DNA from: Haemophilus influenzae
GTDB taxonomy: Bacteria; Pseudomonadota; Gammaproteobacteria; Enterobacterales; Pasteurellaceae
Length of the DNA stretch: 64,000 nucleotides
Direction of reading: 5' to 3'
Assembly: GCA_923172585.1 (NCBI GenBank)
Contig: OV298644.1
Span: 309,844 to 373,843, forward strand
A model generated the notes under the pieces. That model was not told the DNA's origin and ran no database searches. It saw only the letters and a list, made by a program, of their open reading frames with translations. The position numbers and the translations under genes are program-made. Positions 22,737-32,252 of the stretch are shown here, piece after piece; within the stretch, counting starts at the first letter, position 1; each line of letters opens with the position of its first letter.

Positions 22737-23243
22737 ATGGCTGGAATTAATAAAGTCATTATTGTAGGTCATTTAGGTAATGATCCTGAAATTCGTACTA
22801 TGCCAAACGGCGATGCCGTTGCAAATATCAGCGTAGCAACCAGTGAAAGCTGGAACGACCGTAATACTGGCGAACGCCGTGAAGTAACAGAATGGCATCG
22901 CATTGTATTCTATCGTCGTCAAGCAGAGATTTGCGGCGAATATTTACGCAAAGGCTCTCAAGTGTATGTGGAGGGTCGTTTAAAAACGCGTAAATGGCAA
23001 GATCAAAACGGTCAAGATCGTTACACCACAGAAATTCAAGGCGATGTAATGCAAATGCTTGGTGGACGTAATCAAAACGCAAGTGGTTATGGTAATGATA
23101 TGGGCGGTGTGTCACAATCTTCTTACCAAGCTCGTCAAACTAACAATGGTAATAGTTATCAATCATCTCGCCCAGCTCCACAACAAGCTACACCACAGGC
23201 TGAACCACCAATGGATGGATTTGATGACGATATTCCGTTCTAA
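22737..23243 (+). CDS. ssb: Single-stranded DNA-binding protein
   Basis: SSB coats single-stranded DNA in replication, recombination and repair. The 168-residue protein has an OB fold ([17 protein letters not shown] near residue 4, [18 protein letters not shown] near 55). A glycine and glutamine-rich linker follows, and then the acidic tip DDDIPF that binds partner proteins. ATG 22737 is chosen because GAGG lies just upstream and MAGINK is the conserved start. An uptake signal at 22702-22710 lies in the promoter region. Divergent from uvrA and followed by a strong hairpin. Confidence 0.97.
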   Translation: MAGINKVIIVGHLGNDPEIRTMPNGDAVANISVATSESWNDRNTGERREVTEWHRIVFYRRQAEICGEYLRKGSQVYVEGRLKTRKWQDQNGQDRYTTEIQGDVMQMLGGRNQNASGYGNDMGGVSQSSYQARQTNNGNSYQSSRPAPQQATPQAEPPMDGFDDDIPF

Positions 23244-23278
23244 ATTACATAGATTGAAAAGTAAATGATAAAAATCAA

Positions 23279-23314
23279 AGAGAAGCTGAATAAAAGAGAG
23301 CTTCTCTTTTTATT
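23279..23314 (+). terminator. ssb terminator
   Basis: AGAGAAGCT (23279-23287) pairs with AGCTTCTCT (23299-23307) and is followed by a T-rich run. Confidence 0.85.
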
Positions 23315-23325
23315 TTACTAATTAA

Positions 23326-23366
23326 AAGGACTAAATCTATGATTATAGATTTAGTCCTTAATTTTA
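23326..23366. terminator. Bidirectional hairpin between ssb and tonB
   Basis: AAGGACTAAATCTAT (23326-23340) pairs perfectly with ATAGATTTAGTCCTT (23345-23359). T-rich sequence follows on both strands. It probably terminates tonB and backs up the ssb terminator. Confidence 0.75.
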
Positions 23367-23420
23367 TAGCTTTAGTTTTAGGGAAGATTAATTGCTACCA
23401 TTTATCTTCCATATCACATT

Positions 23421-24227
23421 TTATTGAAGAGTAAAACTAATTTGCACACTTAAACTCGAAGGAAATCCTGCGGGTCTTGTTCCAACAGAGCGAGATACGT
23501 TAATAGCGTCTAATGCCGCCTTATCTAAACTTTCATCGCCTGAGGATTTTGTAACCTTAGCACCACTTAACGAACCATCAGCTCCTACATTAAAAGATAC
23601 ACTCACTTTTCCTTGTTTGCGCATTATCTTCGCCCGAGTTGGATAACGTTTATGGCTTTCAATTTCACGGCGGATTGCAGAACGGTAAGCCGCTATTTCA
23701 CTCGTATCCGTTCCACTTCCTGCTACCTGTGCATTGCTATTAGCTGCGCTTGTTGTACTTGCTTTATCATTTACGTTGGCACTTGAATCAATATTTTCAT
23801 CGCCTTTTGGTAGCTCTTTATTGATTGGTTTCTTTTGTGGTTTAACCTCTTTTTTAGGTTTATTCTTCGGCTTTTCTTTTGGTTTTTCTTTGGGTTTTGG
23901 CTTTTCCTTTTCCGGTTCTTTGATTTTTTTCGGTTCAGGTTTTATTGTTGGATCTTCTACAATTTCTTGTTTTTCTGGTTCTGGCTCTTTTTGTACATTT
24001 TCTGGCTCAGGCTCTGGCTCTTTTTGTACATCTTCTGGCTCTGGAGCAGGTTCTTCCAACACCATGCCCTGTAATAGCTCCATAGAAATACTTGTAGATA
24101 TATCGCCTTGTGCGCTATTTGCACTATCACTTGGCTCATTCCAATTCCATAAGATAAATCCTATAACAATACCGTGTGCGATCAAAGAAATAAGCAAACC
24201 CAATAGCGAACGTTTTGTTTGCTGCAT
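23421..24227 (-). CDS. tonB: TonB energy-transducing protein
   Basis: TonB carries inner-membrane proton-motive energy to outer-membrane receptors such as HxuC. The 268-residue protein has an N-terminal signal anchor (residues 8-28, LLGLLISLIAHGIVIGFIL). A long periplasm-spanning region follows (about residues 60-140) rich in Glu-Pro and Lys-Pro pairs. The C-terminal TonB domain contains YPTRAKIMRKQGKVSVSFNV and ends in VQISFTLQ. It is the last gene of exbB-exbD-tonB, 9 bases after exbD. The upstream Fur-like site suggests iron regulation. Intact. Confidence 0.96.
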   Translation of the reverse strand: MQQTKRSLLGLLISLIAHGIVIGFILWNWNEPSDSANSAQGDISTSISMELLQGMVLEEPAPEPEDVQKEPEPEPENVQKEPEPEKQEIVEDPTIKPEPKKIKEPEKEKPKPKEKPKEKPKNKPKKEVKPQKKPINKELPKGDENIDSSANVNDKASTTSAANSNAQVAGSGTDTSEIAAYRSAIRREIESHKRYPTRAKIMRKQGKVSVSFNVGADGSLSGAKVTKSSGDESLDKAALDAINVSRSVGTRPAGFPSSLSVQISFTLQ

Positions 24228-24236
24228 AATTATTCC

Positions 24237-24680
24237 TTACGGCGTAGTTGGTACAGATTGGGAAGGAGTAGATTCTTGAGAATTTTTACCCGCACTTTTT
24301 CCCTTATCTTTCATAGAAACAATTGCCACATTTTTGATTTCATTTTTAGAAAGCATATCTGTAATCGTCACAAAATCTTGGAAAGAGGCTTCGGCATCAA
24401 TTTTTAAAGTTACTTTCTGATCTTTATTCCATTGAGCAATTTCTGCCTCTAGAGCTTCTTGAGAAATAGGTTTATCATTAAAATAGAGTTGTTTATCCGC
24501 TGTCACTGTCAATAATTTAGCTAGCTCGTCAGATTTAAATGCGACCGCTGTACTAGCTTTTGGTACATTTACTTGAATTTTACCTTGAGAGATAAAAGAT
24601 GCAGTAATAAGCACCACAGTAAGTAGCACCAACATAATATCAATGAAAGGGATAATGTTGATTTCATCGAATTTTTTCAC
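24237..24680 (-). CDS. exbD: Biopolymer transport protein ExbD
   Basis: Stator subunit of the ExbB-ExbD proton motor that drives TonB. The 147-residue protein starts with the conserved [20 protein letters not shown], carrying the functional aspartate of its single membrane helix. A periplasmic domain follows, and a serine and lysine-rich tail. It lies 3 bases after exbB and just before tonB, so the three are one transcript. Confidence 0.95.
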
Positions 24681-24683
24681 GAA

Positions 24684-25136
24684 TTATTCCTTATCTTTTT
24701 GTTCGCTTAATACTTTCCATTTTAAACGATTAACTTCAACTTTACGCCCCAAACCGTTATAAAACACCATAGAGGGAATAGCCACTAGAATACCTAATGC
24801 AGTTGCTTTTAATGCTAAAGATAAGTGCAACATAATTACACTTGGATCAATGTCGCCACCGCCGTGACCGATTTGATAGAAAGTTAATAAAATCCCGATA
24901 ACTGTACCAAGTAATCCAACATAAGGCGCATTTGCACCGATGGTAGAAATCACTGTCATATTACGGTTTAAATCAATATCTAATGCGTGAATAGTAGAAT
25001 AATGTGCCACGCTTACCTTTCTTAAAAAAAGATAACGTTCAATTACCATCGCAAGCATAATAATGCTCATCAGTAATAATAAACCGATGATAAAATAATC
25101 ACTGTACTGCTGTAAAAAATCAAAAAGTTGTACCAT
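24684..25136 (-). CDS. exbB: Biopolymer transport protein ExbB
   Basis: Pentameric channel subunit of the TonB motor. ATG 25136 gives the 150-residue Haemophilus form [15 protein letters not shown]. It has three membrane helices and the conserved [16 protein letters not shown] and [18 protein letters not shown] segments. An in-frame start 19 codons upstream is not supported by a ribosome site. It is the first gene of the operon, with a Fur-like site about 40 bases upstream. Confidence 0.95.
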   Translation of the reverse strand: MVQLFDFLQQYSDYFIIGLLLLMSIIMLAMVIERYLFLRKVSVAHYSTIHALDIDLNRNMTVISTIGANAPYVGLLGTVIGILLTFYQIGHGGGDIDPSVIMLHLSLALKATALGILVAIPSMVFYNGLGRKVEVNRLKWKVLSEQKDKE

Positions 25137-25175
25137 TTTTTTCCTTGTTATTTGAGAAATTTTTTTGAGAATATA

Positions 25176-25197
25176 ATTGAGAATGAATTTCAATCAT
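25176..25197. promoter_or_regulatory. Probable Fur box upstream of exbB
   Basis: ATTGAGAATGAATTTCAATC contains two inverted, roughly ATTGAGA-type half-sites around TGAATTTCA. It resembles the Fur consensus GATAATGATAATCATTATC and lies in the promoter region of the iron-uptake operon. Assignment is by eye. Confidence 0.45.
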
Positions 25198-25261
25198 ACG
25201 GGGGATTTTAGCAAAGGCTAAATAATGCGTAAACCTTGAATTGAAAAATTTATGAATTTTT

Positions 25262-25296
25262 TACCGCACTTTATGTGGAAAAGTGCGGTTATTTTT
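25262..25296. terminator. Inverted uptake-signal terminator after bcp
   Basis: ACCGCACTT (25263-25271) and AAGTGCGGT (25281-25289) form a stem with T residues on the right. It lies between exbB (reading away) and the 3' end of minus-strand bcp, 8 bases beyond the bcp stop. Confidence 0.7.
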
Positions 25297-25303
25297 TGAA
25301 ATA

Positions 25304-25770
25304 TTATAGGGAACGAAGATAATCAATGATCATTTGATGATGGTCTTTTATCTTAAATTTATCAAATACTTGCATAATAGTTCCGCTTTCATTGATTAAA
25401 AAACTAATTCGATGAATACCGTCGTAAGTTCTCCCCATAAATTTTTTTCGCCCCATACGCCAAATTGCTCCGCAACTTGATGATCAGGATCAGAAAGCAA
25501 TGTGAAATTAAGTTCTTTTTTCTCAATAAATTGAGCTAATTTTTTCGGGGCATCAGGACTAATACCAAGTACAACTAAACCTAGTGCATCTAATTCGGAT
25601 TTACTGTCGCGCAATCCGCAGGCTTGTGTGGTACAGCCTGGAGTGAGAGCCTTTGGATAAAAATAAATTAAAACTTTTTTACCACGAAAATCACTTAAAG
25701 AAACAAATTTTTCTTGTTGATTTAATAAGGTAAAAGCAGGTGCTTGATTACCAACAGATAATGGATTCAT
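25304..25770 (-). pseudogene. bcp: Thiol peroxidase Bcp (AhpC/TSA family), one-base frameshift
   Basis: Bcp reduces hydroperoxides. The first 107 codons are normal: KVLIYFYPKALTPGCTTQAC carries the peroxidatic cysteine, and GISPDAPKKLAQFIEKKELN follows. At 25445-25451 a run of seven A residues on the coding strand, where eight are needed, shifts the frame and ends the product at 25396. Adding one base restores KKFMGRTYDGIHRISFLINE through to IIDYLRSL and TAA at 25304, the normal 155-residue length. The single homopolymer loss could be a sequencing error. It is divergent from dapA, as in many gamma-proteobacteria. Confidence 0.85.
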
Positions 25771-25870
25771 AAAAAACTCCTTTAATGAAAAAAAATTTGC
25801 AAATTAACGTTATTTTAGCGACTATAACAAGTGAAACCAAATAATAAAATTAAAAACCGACGGAGGTTAT

Positions 25871-26767
25871 ATGTCAGCGCAAAATTCTTTATTTTCGGGT
25901 AGCATAGTTGCCCTTGTTACGCCAATGAATCATTATGGCGAAGTCGATTTTTCCTGTTTAGAAAAATTAGTAGAACACCACATTGAAGCTGGTTCTAATG
26001 CGCTTGTTTCTGTGGGTACAACGGGAGAATCCGCCACACTAAGTATTGAAGAAAATGTAAAAGTCATTGAAAAGACTGTTGAATTTGCCAAAGGACGTAT
26101 TCCTATTATTGCGGGAGCGGGCGCAAATGCGACCAGTGAAGCAATTACAATGACCAAATTATTACGAGACAGTGGTGTAGCAGGATGTTTATCTGTTGTG
26201 CCTTATTATAATAAACCAACCCAAGAGGGAATGTATCAACATTTTAAAGCCATTGCGGAATGTACTGATTTACCACAGATTCTTTATAACGTTCCTAGTC
26301 GCACAGGCAGTGATATGAAACCAGAAACAGTTGCTCGTTTAGCTGAAATTGAAAATATTGTAGGCATTAAGGAAGCAACGAGAGATGTTAGCCGAATAGT
26401 TAAAATTAAGCAGCTTGCAGGTAAGAATTTTATTGTTTTAAGTGGCGATGATGCAACAGGCTTAGAAGCAATAAAATTAGGTGCTGAAGGAGTAATATCA
26501 GTAACAAATAACATTGCAGCAAAAGATATGGCTGATATGTGCCGTTATGCACTTGCGGGAGATTTTGATAAAGCGGAAGAAATTAATGCTCGTTTAATGC
26601 GTTTACATCACGACCTGTTCATTGAATCTAATCCAATTCCAGTGAAGTGGGCAGCTTATCGCTTAGGCTTAATTAAATCGCCACATTTACGCTTGCCACT
26701 TACAACACTTAGTGAAGAAATTCAACCAAAAGTAGAAGATGCACTAAAAATCGCAGGATTGTTATAA
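25871..26767 (+). CDS. dapA: 4-hydroxy-tetrahydrodipicolinate synthase
   Basis: DapA condenses pyruvate with aspartate semialdehyde, the first step of the lysine and diaminopimelate branch needed for peptidoglycan. The 298-residue TIM barrel shows GTTGESATL near residue 45, [10 protein letters not shown] with the catalytic tyrosine near 138, and [10 protein letters not shown] with the Schiff-base lysine near 166. CGGAGG precedes the ATG. The lipoprotein gene bamC follows in the same direction, as dapA-bamC (nlpB) does in E. coli. Intact. Confidence 0.97.
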   Translation: MSAQNSLFSGSIVALVTPMNHYGEVDFSCLEKLVEHHIEAGSNALVSVGTTGESATLSIEENVKVIEKTVEFAKGRIPIIAGAGANATSEAITMTKLLRDSGVAGCLSVVPYYNKPTQEGMYQHFKAIAECTDLPQILYNVPSRTGSDMKPETVARLAEIENIVGIKEATRDVSRIVKIKQLAGKNFIVLSGDDATGLEAIKLGAEGVISVTNNIAAKDMADMCRYALAGDFDKAEEINARLMRLHHDLFIESNPIPVKWAAYRLGLIKSPHLRLPLTTLSEEIQPKVEDALKIAGLL

Positions 26768-26774
26768 AAATAAA

Positions 26775-26800
26775 GGGGTAAGTAATTACCCCTCACTTTT
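26775..26800 (+). terminator. Weak hairpin after dapA
   Basis: GGGGTAA (26775-26781) pairs with TTACCCC (26786-26792), followed by CTCACTTTT. The T tract is poor, so readthrough into bamC is likely. An uptake signal lies downstream at 26831-26839. Confidence 0.5.
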
Positions 26801-26878
26801 AGGTATTATAGATCAGTAAAATGATCAAAAAAGTGCGGTCAGAATTTATCAAATTTTCAATTTAGTTAAGGTTAATAT

Positions 26879-27526
26879 ATGAAAAAAATAATATTGAATT
26901 TAGTAACGGCTATTATTCTAGCTGGTTGTTCGTCTAATCCTGAAACCTTAAAAGCAACCAACGATTCATTTCAAAAATCTGAGACGAGCATTCCCCATTT
27001 TTCCCCTTTGGCTACTGGAGGGGTGCAGTTACCAAAAGCTAATGATGCCTATTCATTACCTAATATTGAAGTGAAAAAAAGGGAAGATATTGATATTCGC
27101 CCGCCATTAATCCCTCTCGCTATTATTCAAAATTCAATAACAAAATTTGATGGCGAACGTTCGTTGATTGTCTATCCAAAACAACAGGCAAAACTATATA
27201 ATCTTCAGCAAGTTAAGCGTTTGTTGAAAGATGAGGGTATTTCATCAACAACAGATGGTTCGATTTTAACAACTGATTGGGCAAAAACAGAACGAATTGG
27301 CGATAAATCTATAGAAATAAAATATCAAATAGAACAAGTTATGACAGCTGATGTAAGTGCGCTTACCGTATCTATTTTACATATGCGCCGAGATGGTATT
27401 ATTTTTACACCAAATGTATCAGATAAACAATATTATACTTCGGAACGTTTAAATCGCATTGTTTTAACACTCACTACCGCGTATAACAAACAATTACAGG
27501 ATTTATCAAGCACTTTAATTCAATAG
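26879..27526 (+). CDS. bamC: BamC-like (NlpB) outer-membrane assembly lipoprotein
   Basis: A 215-residue lipoprotein with a signal peptide and lipobox ILAGC near residue 17. A disordered region follows with RPPLIPLAIIQNS near residue 75, then one alpha-beta helix-grip-like domain (LYNLQQVKRLLKDEGIS onward). Position directly after dapA matches E. coli nlpB/bamC, and the N-terminal unstructured stretch is the part of BamC that contacts BamD. It is shorter than E. coli BamC (344), as if one grip domain is missing. That is my inference for the Pasteurellaceae form. Confidence 0.75.
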   Translation: MKKIILNLVTAIILAGCSSNPETLKATNDSFQKSETSIPHFSPLATGGVQLPKANDAYSLPNIEVKKREDIDIRPPLIPLAIIQNSITKFDGERSLIVYPKQQAKLYNLQQVKRLLKDEGISSTTDGSILTTDWAKTERIGDKSIEIKYQIEQVMTADVSALTVSILHMRRDGIIFTPNVSDKQYYTSERLNRIVLTLTTAYNKQLQDLSSTLIQ

Positions 27527-27695
27527 GGTGTCATATAATAATTTCTCTAAAATAATAAATGTTTAAAAATGAGACATAGATCATCCTTTTGAAAATTACT
27601 CTGATATTTATCTTTAAAACACTTGAAAATCTAAAATAAGAACACTATTTTGTTATTAACTAGAATTTAAATCACGCAACAAAGAGGTAAATGCT

Positions 27696-28019
27696 ATGAC
27701 ACTTAATATTACCAGTAAACAAATGGACATCACTCCTGCAATTCGTGAACACTTGGAGGAACGACTTGCGAAGTTAGGTAAGTGGCAAACGCAGTTAATT
27801 AGCCCACATTTTGTTTTAAACAAAGTACCTAATGGATTTAGTGTCGAAGCCTCTATTGGCACACCCTTAGGCAATTTATTAGCCAGTGCAACTTCAGATG
27901 ATATGTATAAAGCAATTAATGAAGTGGAAGAAAAATTAGAACGTCAGCTTAATAAACTTCAACATAAAAGTGAATCTCGCCGAGCTGATGAACGTTTAAA
28001 GGATTCTTTTGAAAACTAA
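27696..28019 (+). CDS. raiA: Ribosome hibernation / translation-inhibitor protein (HPF/RaiA family)
   Basis: A 107-residue protein with the beta-alpha fold of Yfi[24 protein letters not shown] at the start, [20 protein letters not shown] in the first helix and strand, and [20 protein letters not shown] near the end. Such proteins bind the 30S decoding channel and silence ribosomes in stationary phase or cold. AGAGG precedes the ATG. The 170-base gap upstream is AT-rich and would hold its promoter. A clean terminator follows. Confidence 0.9.
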   Translation: MTLNITSKQMDITPAIREHLEERLAKLGKWQTQLISPHFVLNKVPNGFSVEASIGTPLGNLLASATSDDMYKAINEVEEKLERQLNKLQHKSESRRADERLKDSFEN

Positions 28020-28037
28020 ATACTGTAGATAAAATCT

Positions 28038-28085
28038 AATCTGGCAGTCTTATTGTAAAATGATATGTCTGCCAGATTAATTTTA
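28038..28085 (+). terminator. raiA terminator
   Basis: AATCTGGCAG (28038-28047) pairs with CTGCCAGATT (28069-28078), followed by AATTTTA. It lies 18 bases after the raiA stop. Confidence 0.75.
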
Positions 28086-28399
28086 GATGAAAGCAATTAA
28101 ATCACTAAAAATTGATGATATTAACTCAAAATATTTATATATTTTAACTAAATAGATATAATTTAACCTATTAATGGCGGTGACAAAGCGATGTGAAACT
28201 TCATGCAGTTTAGCACATACACGCTTATCCAGACATACAACATCAAAAACTCGGACATCTTACCTTAAAAACTTCATAAACTCTAAACATATACTCTGAT
28301 AGAGTGAAATTTTTTACTATAAAAAATAAAAATCTTTAAAAGATTGGTTAAAAAATATGCAGTAAAAATTATTGATCTAATTGAGAGTTAGAAGATAAT

Positions 28400-29450
28400 A
28401 ATAATTTAGTAAGATTTAACATTGATAATTATTAAAACAATTGATTTTTAATAGATGAAATATATTAATTTAACTTTTATGCTCTTTCTTAACCTTTTCA
28501 TTTTCAGTAAAAAAGGGATTTACCCAAAATGATCATACCAAGATTATGGTATATCAATAATTTTATCAATTTCTTTTAAAAGTAAATTTACTATAAGACA
28601 ATTTAAGTTACTGCATTTATTGTACCAAAATTTATGTAGAATACAATAATTAGTAATAACTATTGGCATATTTAAGTATAATAACTGTTTATTGTTAATG
28701 ATACCTATATTAGTTAATGTAATATTAAATCTATTATTAATAAATTTTACTTTTCCTTAATAGATACCATTTATAATATCTTGATCTTAATATTTCATAA
28801 CATTATTCTATTTATTAATAAAATAAATTGATTTTTTGAAAATATTTTCTTATATAGATTTATTTAAATTAATTAATAATATACCTTCATTAAAATAACA
28901 ATATCATTTTAAATCAATGGATTTTTTATAAACTTAATTTTTTACGTCAATAAAATTATCTTGACATGTTGAAAAATAATAATTCGTTATATCTATATAT
29001 TAAATTTCTTTAAGTGAAGATTTTGTTAATGTATCTACATCAATATAAATAGCTTTTACTATATTCTTTATGTATTTATTTAAATTTAGTCTATAGTATG
29101 TCGCTAAAAATATGTAATCTATTATTTTTGTAAAATATTTGATAATATGCCTCATTTACAGTAAAGAAAAATACTTTACAAGAATATGCACTTACTAAAT
29201 TATTTATTATAATCTTATTTTCTTGAGTTATTATCATATCAAGAATATAAAAATCTATTATATCAAGTATATTTTTAATAATTCTAAAAGTACTTAAAGT
29301 TAAATAAGTTGCATAATAGTTGTCAGATCAAAATATAATATTCTTTGTCTATATGTCTGTATGTATATCTGTCAATCTGTCAAGCAGTATGTCTGTCTGT
29401 ATCTCTGTCTGTGATAAAATTATATTCTGATTAACGTGGCAATTATTTTT
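28400..29450 (-). pseudogene. lgtC: LgtC-type GT8 LPS galactosyltransferase, heavily corrupted
   Basis: LgtC adds a galactose to the H. influenzae LPS outer core and is switched on and off by a tetranucleotide repeat near its start. The minus strand here reads NLNKYIKNIVKAIYIDVDTL near 29040, the GT8 region with its DxD metal motif (DVD). A degraded GTCT/GACA-type tract lies just upstream (29345-29412), where lgtC has its repeat. The rest is too disrupted by stops and substitutions to follow, so the ends given are estimates from the usual length of about 300-350 codons. Confidence 0.6.
29345..29412 (-). repeat. Degenerate GTCT (GACA on coding strand) tetranucleotide tract
   Basis: Repeated TGTCTG, TATGTCTG and ATCTGTC units run for about 68 bases with many single-base departures, for example GTCTGTCTGTATCTCTGTCTG. 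In H. influenzae lgtC an uninterrupted GACA tract drives phase variation by slipped-strand mispairing. Here interruptions would freeze that switch if they are real. Confidence 0.7.
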
Positions 29451-29479
29451 TATTAATAGAATATATACTTTTATTTACT

Positions 29480-30069
29480 TTATAATGTATTTTTTATAAC
29501 ACTAAATTTCATAGCAAGATATAGAAATTTATTTCTTCTCAGCTATTTTTAATTCAGCAAAAGTACACACCTTATTCTGGTCTGCAGAATAAGCTGTCAT
29601 AACGAAAACTATAATCGTCATTGTCTTCAATACCAATCACGTCATGACACTCATCTTCTGCAATAATTGTCGATGGATCTGTTGTATGCTGTAAAAACTT
29701 GATACAACTCATAAATTTATCTTTGCGTTTATCTTGTGCAATATATTAAAGCTCTGCCAATAATTTCTCACGGTTATTAGCATAATTGTCCTCTTCTCCA
29801 GAATAACCTTCAGAATACAAACCTGGTGCACCATTAAGTGCTGAAACTACTAAGCCAGAATCATCCGCAATAGCAGGCAAACCTGATTTCTCTGAAGCAT
29901 AACGTGCTTATAATAAGGCATTCTCGACGATATTTAAGCCTGTTTCTTCAAGGCTTTCTATGCCTAAATCTGTTTGTGCAATCACTTCAAAGCCAAAATC
30001 AGATAGGACATCAGCCATTTCTTTCACTTTTCCTTTATTGCCTGTAGCAAGTACAACGTTTTGTTTCAT
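29480..30069 (-). pseudogene. rdgB: RdgB/HAM1 dITP/XTP pyrophosphatase, interrupted by stops
   Basis: RdgB removes non-canonical purine triphosphates. From ATG 30069 the reading [20 protein letters not shown] shows the family motif (T/S)xNxxK. The substrate-site motif [20 protein letters not shown] follows near residue 67. The frame is preserved nearly to the end, but stops occur at about 29908 and 29745 and several in the last 30 codons. Conserved YAGEEGND has become YSGEEDNY. Damage is of the substitution type, as in pnp. End coordinates are approximate. It lies 10 bases from the 3' end of kdkA and reads in the same direction. Confidence 0.8.
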
Positions 30070-30080
30070 AATTAGTCCTT

Positions 30081-30815
30081 TTAGTGAGGATAACCAGCCG
30101 TTAATTCAGCCCAGTTGAGCTCGGTAAATTGAATATTCATTCATCCAACTGCTTTTACGAACGAACGTTTTAAACGGTTCAGATTTTCTGCTGTTCCAAA
30201 AATCTCCTAATTTTACACCGCACTTATCGAAATCAATTAACCAACATTTTTTCCCTTGCTCAGTTTGTTGAAGCAAAATATTTTGTGCATTCAAGTCTCT
30301 ATGGCAAATCTGATAAATCATCCAGTTTTCCAATCAATTGACCAATATTGCCTCCAAGTTTCTTTTTTCAATGTTTATGTTTGTAAAAGTGCGATTAAAT
30401 CCTGCGCATTTTCGATTTTCTCGGTCAAAATATCCGCTTGATAGCAAATACCTAACTTGCCTTTTTGAATACGTGCAGCAATCTGTTTAAGCACACAAAA
30501 ACCTGATTCATACAAACGTTGCAAAAAATGAAACTCAGCAAAACTACGGCTATTCTCAAGACCAGAAACACGATAACGATCTTTGTTCAGTTTATGCCAA
30601 AGTAAACCGTGATAATCATGACGAAACGCACAATTTACGTCAATCCAATTTTCCGTTTGCAAGAAATAACTGATGACTTGACCTTTTGCACTTCCTATCA
30701 CTCGTTCTTGTCTCTGTCAAAATTCCGCTTGGAAAAACTAAGTTGCTTGCTCAAAAGTGCGGTCAAGATTAAAGCATAAAATAATGATTATCATTGTTCG
30801 AATTAGTGCATAGCA
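30081..30815 (-). pseudogene. kdkA: KdkA, 3-deoxy-D-manno-octulosonic acid kinase, interrupted
   Basis: KdkA phosphorylates the single Kdo of H. influenzae lipid A-core, a genus-typical reaction. Visible parts are VIGSAKGQVISYFLQTENW, KLNKDRYRVSGLENSRSFAE and IQKGKLGICYQADILTEKIE. The kinase catalytic loop reads HRDLNAQNILLQQTE, and the metal motif LIDFDKC follows. The ending [16 protein letters not shown] is in a third frame, closing at TAA 30081. At least three frame changes (near 30780, 30350 and 30140) and two stops break it. The N-terminus, reading about NNDNHYF, lies inside a Fur-like sequence. Confidence 0.8.
30781..30799. promoter_or_regulatory. Fur-box-like palindrome between kdkA and opsX
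   Basis: ATAATGATTATCATTGTT differs from GATAATGATAATCATTATC at only a few positions. It overlaps the first codons of minus-strand kdkA and is about 85-100 bases upstream of opsX. It may be a true iron-control site for LPS-core genes or a chance product of kdkA coding sequence. Confidence 0.4.
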
Positions 30816-30881
30816 ACGTTGTTAAGAATAGAAAATGGACTAATTCTACTTCAAACTAAGCTCAAATTAAATAATAAAGGA

Positions 30882-31931
30882 ATGCCAATGCCACTTTTTA
30901 CCGAAGCTCCAAAATCCCTTTGCATTCTACGATTGTCAGCGGTAGACGATGTTTGCCACGACTTAGCAGTCGTTCAGTAAATTCAGGCATATTATCCCCA
31001 AACAGAAGTGACTTGGATTGTAGGAAAAAAAGAAATGGGTTTACTTTTAGGCATTGCTAATGTCAAGCACATTCCTTATGATAAAAAAACGGGATGGAAA
31101 GACGTTTTATCACTCTGGAAACAACTAAAAAATAAACAGTTTGATGCGCTATTAAATATGCAAACAGCATTTCGTGCTTCAATACTTTCTTTAGGAATTA
31201 TAGCAAAACTCAAAATTGGATTTGGAGAAAAACGTTATCGCGAAGTCCAATGGCTATTTGTAAATAGTCGCAGCACAAATCCTTGATCGCCTCACGTATT
31301 AAATGGATTTATCGCTTTCGCTGAATATATTGGCGTACCAAAATCAGAACAGAAATGGGAATTAGCTATCTCAGAAGATGATAATAAATTTGCAGATCAA
31401 TTTATTGATTAATCTCGTAAAAATTTAGTGATTTACCCTTGTTTTAACAAAGCAGAAAAAGATTGGCTAATAGAAGGTTATGCAGACGTTGCCAATATTG
31501 CCCATCAGCATAATATCAATGTAATCTTCTGCAGTTCGCCAGCCAAACGTGAATTAGAAATAGTCGAAAAAATTACTGCACTTTGCCATTTCAAACCAAC
31601 TAATATTGCAGGAAAAACAAACCTAAAACAGATTACCGATTTAATTTCTAAAGTTGATTTAGTGCTTTCGCCAGATTCTAGAACTGCCCATATTGCGACA
31701 ACACAAGGAAAACCAGTTATTGGCTAATAAGCCTATCACAATCCTTTACGTACTGCACATTATAATAATTTAGATAACGTGATATCAGCATATGAAAAAA
31801 ATGCCCAAAAAGAATTTGGCAAACCGTCTTCTGAACTACCTTGGGCAACCAAACTAAAAGGAAAAAATTTGATGGCAGAGATTCAAGTGGAATCCGTCAT
31901 TGAACAAATGAAAAAATTGGGATTATTTTGA
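30882..31931 (+). pseudogene. opsX: OpsX/WaaC-like heptosyltransferase (GT9), in-frame stops
   Basis: OpsX adds the first heptose to phospho-Kdo in H. influenzae LPS, which fits its place next to kdkA. One frame runs from ATG 30882 (or 30888) to TGA 31931, about 349 codons. GT9 signatures include LCILRLSAVDDVCH near residue 15 (normally SxIGDxxH) and LSPDSRTAHIATTQGKPVIG near 270 (the usual form is SxDTGxxHxA). In-frame stops occur near 30978, 31284, 31410 and 31725 (two adjacent), with no frameshift. The changed active-site text together with nonsense codons matches the substitution-type damage seen in pnp. Confidence 0.82.
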
Positions 31932-32252
31932 ACAAATAATCTATATCTCAAAACTTAGATGGTTTTAATATAGCCAACTTGAAAGTTGTTTTTGGAAAGT
32001 AAGAAGTTTAGTTTTTTTAAGTTAAAAATCAATAGCTTGTCAAAATAGATTATATTTAGTCATAAAAATCTATACCTTAATCTCATGCTTATATAGGCCA
32101 ATTTTTGAAGGTACAGATTGAAATGCAAAATTACTTTGAATTTTACGCAATTAAATTCAAATGATTATAAATAAACCAATTAATTATTATTGTAATCATA
32201 GTTATTATTATCGCCATTCTTCTATGTTTATTTAGTACAATAAGGAAAACAG
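31932..32252. other. hxuC upstream region with possible Fur site
   Basis: A 321-base AT-rich gap. TTATTGTAATCATAGTTATTA (about 32187-32207) resembles a Fur half-palindrome and is placed for iron control of the hxu genes. The hxuC ribosome site AAGGAAAA follows. No gene was found in the gap. Confidence 0.4.

Noticed and set aside
23734..24279. 181-codon Ser, Gly and Phe-rich plus-strand frame
   Set aside because: Mirror of the Pro, Glu and Lys repeat region of tonB.
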